Below are positions 7,728-14,627 of a stretch of DNA of 48,553 nt, piece after piece. The stretch lies in NCBI GenBank assembly GCA_019351955.1, contig JABBOE010000004.1:1-48553 (forward strand). The letters run 5' to 3'. The stretch is from Pseudomonadota bacterium. GTDB lineage: Bacteria; Pseudomonadota; Gammaproteobacteria; Burkholderiales; Burkholderiaceae_C. Position 1 is the first letter of the stretch; each line of letters starts with the position of its first letter. A program made the translations under genes and the position numbers. The notes under the pieces were generated by a model, which saw nothing but the letters and a program-made list of their open reading frames with translations, was not told where the DNA came from and made no database searches.

Positions 7728-8915
7728 ATGAAAAAAACCATTCTTTCGCTGGCGATGTTCGGCGCCTTCACAGGCGCCGCCATGGCGCAAAGCCATGTTC
7801 AGCTTTACGGCATCATTGACATGGGCGTTGAGCACCTGAGCTACGACAACAGCAGCGTCAACCGGCTGAGCAGCGGTGCGCAGTCAACCGACCGCATCGG
7901 TGTGCGCGGCTCCGAAGACCTTGGCGGCGGGATGAGTGCCTTTTTCACCGCTGAGACCGGATTTTGCGCCAACGGCAACGATGTCGGGAGCCCTGCTCCG
8001 GGTAAGACGTTGGTGTATACCGGTGTCGACCAAGGCGCTCAATATCAGGCTGGGGGCAGCTACTGTTCAGGTGGCAACTTCATGGGGCGCCTGAGCGTGC
8101 TCGGCCTCAAGGGTGGTTTCGGAACGTTCGAGGGAGGCCGTTTTTACAGCTTCAACTATGACAATCTCGTCAAGGTCGACCCGTTTGGAACGGGCATGAC
8201 TGGCGCGATCAAGAACATCGATCCCGCAGGCTACAACTACGTGCGCCTGTCGCAGGCCGTGGGTTACATCACGCCGAATTTCTCCGGGCTGACGGCCGGC
8301 CTGATCTACGCGTTTGGCGCGCAGTCCGTGGGTAACTCCAACGGACAAGCCTACGAGCTGAACGTCAACTATAAGCATGGCCCGATCCTGGCTGGCCTCG
8401 ACTATCTGCACCACAACCAGACAGCCTCAAAAACCTATGATCCGTACACCTTTCTCGCCAGGGAATTTGGTTCAGCACAGACGGTCGACGGTGGCGACAG
8501 TTTCACGAACAAAATCACCCAGATCTACGGCGGATATGACTTCGGCGTTGCGACTGTCACCGCCCTGTATTCCGAGCAGAAGTATGGCGAGGGCCTGATT
8601 TACTCGGGCGCGAACCAAGCTCCTGATTTGAAAGTCTGGATGCTGGGCGTGACCGTTCCCGTCGGGCCCGGACATTTGCTGGCGTCCTACACGCAACGCA
8701 AGGACAGCAATGTTGCCGATACCCAGGCGAGGCAGTATGCCCTCGGCTACACCTATCCGCTGTCCAAGCGCACCAACGTGTACACCTCCTACGCGCGCAT
8801 CAGTAACGACAGCAAAGTCGACCAATATGTCGGCGATAACGGCTTCATGAACCAAGGGACCCTGGGCGGGCAGAGCTCAAGCGGCTTTGCCTTGGGCATT
8901 CGCCACATGTTCTGA
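7728..8915 (+). CDS. Gram-negative trimeric porin, copy 1
   Basis: A 395-residue outer-membrane porin of the betaproteobacterial general-porin family (OmpC/Porin_4 type). Residues 1-20 are a signal peptide (MKKTILSLAMFGAFTGAAMA) cleaved before QS. The mature protein starts VQLYGIIDMGVEHL and ends with the C-terminal Phe (ALGIRHMF) recognised by the BAM machinery. The motif GSEDLGGGMSAFFTAETGF is typical. The ATG at 7728 follows TTGGAG by about 8 bp. The next gene is a paralogue in the same orientation, but a terminator separates them, so each is probably its own unit. Substrate specificity cannot be read from the sequence. Confidence 0.93.
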   Translation: MKKTILSLAMFGAFTGAAMAQSHVQLYGIIDMGVEHLSYDNSSVNRLSSGAQSTDRIGVRGSEDLGGGMSAFFTAETGFCANGNDVGSPAPGKTLVYTGVDQGAQYQAGGSYCSGGNFMGRLSVLGLKGGFGTFEGGRFYSFNYDNLVKVDPFGTGMTGAIKNIDPAGYNYVRLSQAVGYITPNFSGLTAGLIYAFGAQSVGNSNGQAYELNVNYKHGPILAGLDYLHHNQTASKTYDPYTFLAREFGSAQTVDGGDSFTNKITQIYGGYDFGVATVTALYSEQKYGEGLIYSGANQAPDLKVWMLGVTVPVGPGHLLASYTQRKDSNVADTQARQYALGYTYPLSKRTNVYTSYARISNDSKVDQYVGDNGFMNQGTLGGQSSSGFALGIRHMF

Positions 8916-8939
8916 GCACGCTTGCCAGCCGCTCGAACC

Positions 8940-8962
8940 AAGCCGCCTTCGGGCGGCTTTTT
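8940..8962 (+). terminator. Intrinsic terminator after porin copy 1
   Basis: AAGCCGCC-TTCG-GGCGGCTT followed by a run of T is a textbook rho-independent terminator with a UUCG tetraloop. It lies 24 bp after the porin stop codon. The same stem recurs after the second porin. Confidence 0.92.
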
Positions 8963-9109
8963 GATGGTGTCTGGGTGCTCGCCGGTCGTCAGGGGTAACC
9001 CGTAGGACAAGGCTTTGTGGCAATGAACCAACAATTTGGGGCGATCGAGGCTTTTCTTGGTCGCATGCTTTGCACTGCTTTTGATTCTTTGCTGAAATAC
9101 ACCCAGCTC

Positions 9110-9148
9110 CTATCCAGGAGTTGGCGAACGTGACTGCCGGTTTGGCAG
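9110..9148 (+). promoter_or_regulatory. Two small hairpins in the leader of porin copy 2
   Basis: CTCCT-ATCC-AGGAG and, a few bases later, ACTGCC-GGTTT-GGCAGT are two short perfect inverted repeats in the roughly 100 bp before the second porin start codon. Porin mRNAs often have structured leaders that are targets of small RNAs, but no specific regulator can be named. They could be fortuitous. Confidence 0.3.
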
Positions 9149-9208
9149 TTCGCAACGCAAGTCCGCAGTCCCGGGCAGGTTGTCCAACAATTTTCTGGAG
9201 ATGTTCAC

Positions 9209-10327
9209 ATGAAAAAAACCATTCTTTCGCTGGCGATGTTCGGCGCCTTCACCGGCGCCGCCATGGCCCAAAGCAATGTGCAGCTGTACGGCATCATCGA
9301 CATGGGCGTCGAGCATCTGACCTATGACAACACCAGCGTCAATCGTCTGGGTTCTGGCGTCCAGTCCGGCTCGCGCATCGGCCTGAAGGGTAGCGAAGAC
9401 CTGGGTGGCGGCTTGTCCGCAATTTTCCAGGCCGAAACCGGCTTTTGCGCCAACGGCAACAGCCCTAGCGTCTACAACCACACTTTTGATCCGACCCAAG
9501 GCGCACAAGCCCAAGCCGGCGGCAGCTATTGCACCAGCGGCAGCACGTTCATGGGCCGCACCAGCATGGTTGGCCTGAAGGGCAACTTCGGTGAAGTGGT
9601 CGCCGGCCGCGTGTACACCGACTACTTCACCAACGCAGCCACCGTGGATCCGTTCGGTGCTGGCCTGACGGGTTCCATCACCAACATCGACACGGGCGCA
9701 CTGAACTACGTTCGCGCTTCGCAAGTGCTGGCCTATGTGTCCCCGAGCTTCGGCGGTTTGCAGGGCGTGGCAGCTTACGCCTTCGGCGGCCAGTCGACGG
9801 GTAACGCCAACGGCCAAGGTTACAACCTGAGCCTGAAGTACAGCAACGGCCCGATCTTCGCCGGCGTTGGCTATCTGCACCACAACGCGACACCTGCCGC
9901 GGGGAGCCTCATCACCGACGGCTACGACACCAACAAGCTGACCCAGGTGTTCGGTTCGTATGACTTCGGCGTGGCCAAGATCTCTGGTCTGTATGCCGAA
10001 GAGAAGTATGGCACGAACCAGCCCGTGCAAGGTCCTGACAACCAAGTGTGGATGCTCGGCGCTACCGTTCCCGTTGGTCCTGGCGCGATCCTGGCTTCCT
10101 ACAGCCAGATCAAGAACAAGAACCTGGCGAATTCGGCGGCCAAGCAGATTGCTGTCGGGTACACCTACTCGCTGTCCAAGCGCACCAATCTGTACACGTC
10201 CTACGCACGTATCAACAACGATACCAACGTCGACCAGTATGTGGGTGATGCAACCGTTGCTGGTAGCGGCACGGTTGGTGGTGCGTCTGCCAGCGGCTTC
10301 GCCCTTGGCATCCGTCACCAGTTCTGA
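9209..10327 (+). CDS. Gram-negative trimeric porin, copy 2
   Basis: A 372-residue paralogue of the preceding porin, with the same signal peptide, VQLYGIIDMGVEHLTYDNTS at the mature N-terminus, GSEDLGGGLSAIFQAETGF, and a C-terminal Phe (ALGIRHQF). It forms a 16-stranded trimeric outer-membrane barrel by family. The protein is 23 residues shorter than copy 1, mostly from shorter internal segments, so loop size and channel properties may differ. The first 44 bases of the two coding regions are identical including silent sites. The ATG follows CTGGAG by about 8 bp. It has its own terminator downstream. Confidence 0.94.
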   Translation: MKKTILSLAMFGAFTGAAMAQSNVQLYGIIDMGVEHLTYDNTSVNRLGSGVQSGSRIGLKGSEDLGGGLSAIFQAETGFCANGNSPSVYNHTFDPTQGAQAQAGGSYCTSGSTFMGRTSMVGLKGNFGEVVAGRVYTDYFTNAATVDPFGAGLTGSITNIDTGALNYVRASQVLAYVSPSFGGLQGVAAYAFGGQSTGNANGQGYNLSLKYSNGPIFAGVGYLHHNATPAAGSLITDGYDTNKLTQVFGSYDFGVAKISGLYAEEKYGTNQPVQGPDNQVWMLGATVPVGPGAILASYSQIKNKNLANSAAKQIAVGYTYSLSKRTNLYTSYARINNDTNVDQYVGDATVAGSGTVGGASASGFALGIRHQF

Positions 10328-10356
10328 TCAGCAGCAAGCTGTTTAGCTAGTGTTTG

Positions 10357-10383
10357 AAAAGCCGCCTTCGGGCGGCTTTTTTT
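10357..10383 (+). terminator. Intrinsic terminator after porin copy 2
   Basis: AAAAGCCGCC-TTCG-GGCGGCTTTT runs into further T residues. It is the same GCCGCC/TTCG stem as after porin copy 1, about 30 bp after the stop codon. Confidence 0.93.
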
Positions 10384-10588
10384 GTCCGCTTCCGGCATCG
10401 GAAGCGCGACATTGCTGATGGCCCGAACGGTTGACGCGTCATTCCGCATCGCGGCGACCGATCATCGCAAAATCAAACGGATTTTCGTTCGCATTTGTTG
10501 GCGAGGCTTTTCACTGCATTTGGAATTCGTGGCGAATTGCGGGCGCTATGCCGACTCGTGGCGGGCGAGTCTGGTCAAGAGCTGGTGC

Positions 10589-11479
10589 CTAGCTGGCATC
10601 CACCGCTGCATAGCGGTGCTGCTTGATCGCCTCGGTAAAGCGCATGCGGGTGTGCCTGACGCGCTCGATCAGACCCACGTGCCGTTGAACATTGATGCCG
10701 GGCAGCGAGATCACACGCAGTGAGCGGTCAGTCGCCCAGTTCACGTTGGCCAGACGCGGAACGATCGAGACACCAAAACCTTGGCGCACGATTTCAATAA
10801 TCGCTTCGACCGAATTCAACTCCATCTCGTCTGCCGTTGATACGTTGCAGCGCCGCAAGACCTCGTTCACCAGATGGCCGGTCCATGTGTGCCGGTCGAA
10901 ACGAATGAAAGGGGCGTGGCGAACCATATCCAGCGCATCATTGGGGAGTTTGAACTGCGCGTGCCGTGGAACGATCAGGACCATGGCCTCCGTGTATAGC
11001 GGAGTCCAGCGCAGGGTGGACGCCAGCGGACCCGGCGATTTTGTTACCACTGCGGCGTCGAGTTCGCCACGTTCGACGCGATCTGCAAAATCGCTTGAAA
11101 GGCCAGCCAGGATTTTGACCTTCAACCGGGGATGTTGCCGCTTGACTGCTCTGAGCGCATCTGCAAACGCGCCCATCAGTGCCGAGACCAACGCACCGAC
11201 GACGACAGTGCCTGACAACGCATCCTGGTCGGCGTCGGCCAATAGCGAGTCGTAGAGCAGCACCAGTTGCTCGATTTGGGGTGCCATGGCGCGACCCGCC
11301 GTGTTCAACACGACCGAGCGCGGCCCACGGTCAAAAAGAACCTGCTCCAGGCTTTGCTCAAGGGCTCGCATCTGCAATCCGACCGCGGCCGGGGTCAGGC
11401 CGATTTCCCTTCCTGCTGCAGTAAAGGTGCCATGCCGCACCACGGAAAGAAAAGTCTTGAAGCTGCGGATGGATGACAT
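10589..11479 (-). CDS. LysR-type transcriptional regulator
   Basis: A 296-residue regulator. The N-terminal winged helix-turn-helix spans about residues 1-60 (SIRSFKTFLSVVRHGTFTAA, then TPAAVGLQMRALEQSLEQVL). The substrate-binding domain follows from about residue 90 (GTVVVGALVSALMGAF). The gene is divergent from the fumarate reductase/fumarase operon, the usual position for a LysR protein that controls the neighbouring operon in response to a pathway metabolite, here perhaps a C4-dicarboxylate (inference). The ATG at 11479 was chosen to match the usual N-terminal length; a GTG at 11509 is the alternative. A large imperfect palindrome at 11565-11610 is a candidate binding site. Confidence 0.9.
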   Translation of the reverse strand: MSSIRSFKTFLSVVRHGTFTAAGREIGLTPAAVGLQMRALEQSLEQVLFDRGPRSVVLNTAGRAMAPQIEQLVLLYDSLLADADQDALSGTVVVGALVSALMGAFADALRAVKRQHPRLKVKILAGLSSDFADRVERGELDAAVVTKSPGPLASTLRWTPLYTEAMVLIVPRHAQFKLPNDALDMVRHAPFIRFDRHTWTGHLVNEVLRRCNVSTADEMELNSVEAIIEIVRQGFGVSIVPRLANVNWATDRSLRVISLPGINVQRHVGLIERVRHTRMRFTEAIKQHRYAAVDAS

Positions 11480-11564
11480 GGGGCGGTTGCTTCGAATTGG
11501 CTTAATCACGTCCTGTTGCCGTGGTTCGAGCCGCAGGCTGATTTCAAAAGAAGAGAGTCAGGAT

Positions 11565-11610
11565 ATTAAAGCGTTTCTTTTGCTCAACGAAAGAAAGGTT
11601 CGCTTTTAAT
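11565..11610. promoter_or_regulatory. Candidate LysR operator: nested inverted repeats
   Basis: TTTCTTT-9 bp-AAAGAAA (11574-11596) is a perfect 7-bp inverted repeat. It is nested inside a second, gapped one, ATTAAAGCG (11565-11573) against CGCTTTTAAT (11601-11610). The element lies midway between the divergent LysR and sdhB starts and is the most AT-rich sequence there, so it probably overlaps both promoters. Confidence 0.5.
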
Positions 11611-11673
11611 TTTTAGTTGCCGTGGCCACAATAGCTGCGTGCTCAAAGGCACTCGAAAGGTGCGCGAACCCCC

Positions 11674-12396
11674 ATGACTGGCAAAGACCCCTTCTTTCAT
11701 GTATCGATCTGGCGTGGCAAGGACGAGGGAAATTTCGTGAGCTACGACGTCCCGAGGCGGGAAAGCCAGACCGTGCTCGACGTCGTGACCTATATTCAGC
11801 GGGAACTCGACCCCAGCTTGAGCTATCGCTACGCCTGTCGTGTCGGCATGTGTGGCTCGTGCGCGATGACCGTCAACGGCGTAGCACGCTGGACATGCCG
11901 CACACATGTGGCCAAGGTCCAGAAGGATGGGGAGCTGGAGATCGCCCCGCTATCGAATTTCCCAGTGATCAAGGACCTTGTCACCGACATGCGGGAATTT
12001 TTCGATAAGTGGGCGCGTGCGATGGGCCGCTTTCATGGTGGATCGACTCGTGCTGACGCGTTCGCGCGTGTCGATCCGGCCAGTCGCGAGCGCCGCGCCG
12101 CCGATGCTGGCGTGGAGTGTATTGGTTGTGGTGTGTGCTACGCATCGTGCGACGTGGTCAGCTGGCGGCCCGAGTTCCTGGGGCCGGCGGCGCTCAACCG
12201 TGCATGGACCCTCGTGAACGATGTGCGCGACGTACAGCGTGATGCGCGGGTGCAGGCGACGGCGGGTGACCGTGGCTGCCACGCTTGCCATACCCAAGGC
12301 TCGTGCACCCAGCGCTGCCCGAAATCGATCGCGCCGACCGCCAGTATCGCCGGTCTCAAGCGCCTCGCGTTGTGCAGCAACTCTCTGGGCCGGTGA
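11674..12396 (+). CDS. sdhB: Succinate dehydrogenase/fumarate reductase iron-sulfur subunit
   Basis: A 240-residue electron-transfer subunit. The [2Fe-2S] ligands are in CRVGMCGSC...C (residues about 55-75). CIGCGVCYASC provides a [4Fe-4S] site, and CHACHTQGSCTQRCPKS completes the remaining clusters. This is the standard three-cluster layout of SdhB/FrdB, which passes electrons between the flavin and membrane quinone. It is the first gene of the operon, and its stop overlaps the start of the first membrane subunit. Placing the FeS gene first and the flavoprotein last, with fumarase genes between, is unlike the usual sdhCDAB order. Confidence 0.92.
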   Translation: MTGKDPFFHVSIWRGKDEGNFVSYDVPRRESQTVLDVVTYIQRELDPSLSYRYACRVGMCGSCAMTVNGVARWTCRTHVAKVQKDGELEIAPLSNFPVIKDLVTDMREFFDKWARAMGRFHGGSTRADAFARVDPASRERRAADAGVECIGCGVCYASCDVVSWRPEFLGPAALNRAWTLVNDVRDVQRDARVQATAGDRGCHACHTQGSCTQRCPKSIAPTASIAGLKRLALCSNSLGR

Positions 12397-12737
12397 TGAA
12401 CACGCGCATGCAGGTGCGGCTGTGGCTGTGGCAGCGCATCAGTGCCGCAATGCTGGCGCCGCTGGTGCTGATCCACCTGGTCACCATCATCTACGCGGTA
12501 CACGCGGGCCTGAGCGCGGCCGCTATCCTCGCACGCTTGCACGAGAACATGTGGTTCGGCGGCTTCTACGCCCTGTTCGTGCTGGCTTGCGCAGCGCACG
12601 TGCCCGTCGGCGTGGCCCGAATCGCCGAGGAATGGTTGGCGTGGCGCGGCGCGAAGGCCATGGTGTTGGGCGGAGCCTTCGGCCTGCTGGTGCTGGTGGC
12701 AGGGCTGCGCGCAGTCTACGGTGTGGTGCTGTCATGA
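12396..12737 (+). CDS. sdhC: Succinate dehydrogenase/fumarate reductase membrane anchor, first subunit
   Basis: A 113-residue hydrophobic protein with about three membrane helices: AAMLAPLVLIHLVTIIYAVH near residues 12-31, FGGFYALFVLACAAHVPVGV, and a C-terminal AFGLLVLVAGLRAVYGVVLS. The histidines in IHLVTIIYAVH and CAAHVPVG are candidate haem b ligands by analogy with SdhC. The ATG overlaps the sdhB stop (TGATG). Its own stop overlaps the next start. It anchors the catalytic subunits and forms part of the quinone site by family role. Assignment as C or D is by order only. Confidence 0.75.
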   Translation: MNTRMQVRLWLWQRISAAMLAPLVLIHLVTIIYAVHAGLSAAAILARLHENMWFGGFYALFVLACAAHVPVGVARIAEEWLAWRGAKAMVLGGAFGLLVLVAGLRAVYGVVLS

Positions 12738-13090
12738 AACGGCGCAACGATTTTCGGGCCCGCAACCACCCGGCGTACTGGGCCTTCTGGTTGCACCGGG
12801 TCTCGGGCTTGCTGTTGGCCTTGTTTCTGCCGCTGCATTTCTGGGCCCTGGGCCAGGCGCTGCAGGGCGCGGCGGCGCTGCAGGGCTTCCTCAGCTTCGC
12901 CGACCAGCCGTTATTCCGTTTCGCCGAATGGGGTCTGGTGATGCTACTGGCGCTGCACATGACCGGCGGTATCCGCTTGTTGCTCATCGAGTTTGCCCCT
13001 TGGTCCGGCCTGCGCCAGGACTTGATCGCGGTGGCGCTGGGCGCGGCGGCTGCCGTGGGTGTGGCTTTCGCGCTGGCACTGCTCGGCTGA
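12734..13090 (+). CDS. sdhD: Succinate dehydrogenase/fumarate reductase membrane anchor, second subunit
   Basis: A 118-residue membrane protein with WAFWLHRVSGLLLALFLPLH, which resembles the HRxSG motif of SdhC/D near the quinone pocket. LMLLALHMTGGIRLLLIEF-like sequence follows, with a second candidate haem His, and then a third helix. ATGA overlap with the preceding gene shows translational coupling. Together with the 113-residue subunit it would form the four-subunit complex. The C/D names follow order and are not certain. Confidence 0.78.
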   Translation: MKRRNDFRARNHPAYWAFWLHRVSGLLLALFLPLHFWALGQALQGAAALQGFLSFADQPLFRFAEWGLVMLLALHMTGGIRLLLIEFAPWSGLRQDLIAVALGAAAAVGVAFALALLG

Positions 13091-13121
13091 GCGCGTCGGG
13101 CCGACATTGAAGGACTCCCGC

Positions 13122-13997
13122 ATGAAGATCGACCTAAAGGCCATCGAGGACACGGCGCGCGAGCTTTACATACGCGCTCTCAAGGTGTTGCCGCCTGACA
13201 TCAAACAGGGTTTTGACCAACTCGTCAGAAACGAAAGCGTGCCGCGAGCGCAAGGCGTGCTCAGGACCATGATGACGAACATCGAGGTCGCTGAGCGCAC
13301 CGACAACTTGTTGTGCCAGGACACAGGAGTGCCGATTTACAACTTGCGCATCGGCAGCGGCGTTGAGGTCGATGGTCATGCGTTGAAGGCAGCAATCCGA
13401 CGCGGCTGCGAGCGGGCCACGCGGGAATATCCATTGCGTTCGTCGGTGGTGCATCCACTGACACGCCGCAACGAGCACACCTCCTGTGGCATCGAGGTTC
13501 CCGTGATCCACATCGATTTTGTCGAGACGACGGACTTTCTGGACATCGAGATGATCCCCAAGGGGAGCGGGTCGGAAAACAACTCATTTCTGAAAATGGC
13601 GATCCCCGCTGAGGGCATCGATGCCATCAAGACCTTTGTCGTGGACTGTGTCGTTGCCGCCGGTGGCAAGACATGCCCACCGACTATCGTTGGCGTCGGC
13701 CTCGGCGGCACGTCGGATCTGTGCGTTGCGCTGGCCAAGCGCGCTGCCACCCGGCCGCTGGGCACCCGTTGCGATGACCCCGACGGTGCCCTCCTCGAGG
13801 ATGAGCTGTCGCAGGCGGTCAACCAGCTCGGGGTTGGTCCGCAGGGACTCGGGGGCGACTCCACCGCCTTTGCCGTGCATATCGAACTGGCGGCCACGCA
13901 CATCACGATGAACCCCATTGCCGTGAACATGCAGTGCCATTCCGCACGCCGGGCCCGAGCCAGCTTCACCCCGACCGGCATTCACTACGGATTCTGA
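13122..13997 (+). CDS. Class I fumarate hydratase alpha subunit (TtdA-like)
   Basis: A 291-residue subunit of an oxygen-sensitive [4Fe-4S] hydro-lyase. NLLCQDTGVPIYNL, RNEHTSCGIEVPV and VAAGGKTCPPTIVGVGLGGT supply the conserved cysteines that bind the cluster. The fold covers the N-terminal half of single-chain fumarases such as FumA. Two-subunit members include fumarase and L(+)-tartrate dehydratase (TtdAB), and sequence alone does not separate them here. Placement inside a succinate/fumarate oxidoreductase operon favours fumarase, malate to fumarate. The ATG at 13122 follows AAGGA. The beta subunit begins 2 bp after the stop. Confidence 0.85.
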   Translation: MKIDLKAIEDTARELYIRALKVLPPDIKQGFDQLVRNESVPRAQGVLRTMMTNIEVAERTDNLLCQDTGVPIYNLRIGSGVEVDGHALKAAIRRGCERATREYPLRSSVVHPLTRRNEHTSCGIEVPVIHIDFVETTDFLDIEMIPKGSGSENNSFLKMAIPAEGIDAIKTFVVDCVVAAGGKTCPPTIVGVGLGGTSDLCVALAKRAATRPLGTRCDDPDGALLEDELSQAVNQLGVGPQGLGGDSTAFAVHIELAATHITMNPIAVNMQCHSARRARASFTPTGIHYGF

Positions 13998-13999
13998 TC

Positions 14000-14614
14000 A
14001 TGGCCCATCACGAACTGAACACCCCGGTCACCGAGGCGCAGGTGCGAGAACTGCACGCCGGCGATACGGTGACCCTGCAGTCCACATTGTTCGGCATTCG
14101 CGATGCGACCCAGATCCACATGTTCGACCGGGGGCGCACGACCCGCTTCGATCTGCGCGGGCATGCCGTGATCCACACCGCACCGAACGTGCGCCGGGTT
14201 ACGGCGAGTCCGGAGTTCCCGGCGGGCTACGCCCCGGTGTGCATTGGCACGACGACATCGGACCGCATGGAACGCTTTACCTGGCCGCTGATGCAGCAGT
14301 ACGGCGTGCGCATGATCGTCGGCAAAGGCGGGCTCCGCGCCGACTCGCTCGAGGCCTTCGCCAAACTCGGTGGCGTGTATCTGGCCATCGTCGGCGGCAC
14401 AGCGGCTCTGGAGAGCACCTGGATCGAGCAGATCGAGGATGTTGACCTCGACGACCTGAACCCGGAATCGTTGTGGAAATTCCGCATCCGCGATTTCGGG
14501 CCACTGCTCGTGGCGATGGACAGTCATGGCAACAGCCTGTACGAAGACGTGAGGCATGACGTGCAGGAGCGCCGCACTCGCGTGCTGGCGGGGCTTGGCG
14601 TGAGAACGGCATAA
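14000..14614 (+). CDS. Class I fumarate hydratase beta subunit (TtdB-like)
   Basis: A 204-residue protein equivalent to the C-terminal domain of class I fumarases. LHAGDTVTLQSTLFGIRDAT and MIVGKGGLRADSLEAF are family signatures, the KGG loop being part of the active site. It pairs with the alpha subunit, which begins the same transcript segment, and the two genes are 2 bp apart. As for the alpha subunit, tartrate dehydratase is the main alternative. No tartrate transporter or ttdR-like gene lies beside it, which slightly favours fumarase. Confidence 0.85.
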   Translation: MAHHELNTPVTEAQVRELHAGDTVTLQSTLFGIRDATQIHMFDRGRTTRFDLRGHAVIHTAPNVRRVTASPEFPAGYAPVCIGTTTSDRMERFTWPLMQQYGVRMIVGKGGLRADSLEAFAKLGGVYLAIVGGTAALESTWIEQIEDVDLDDLNPESLWKFRIRDFGPLLVAMDSHGNSLYEDVRHDVQERRTRVLAGLGVRTA

Positions 14615-14627
14615 GGCCAGCTGGCAC

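Noticed and set aside
9110-10318. 402-codon open frame antisense to porin copy 2
   Set aside because: A similar antisense frame exists over porin copy 1. Both arise from the codon bias of the porins.
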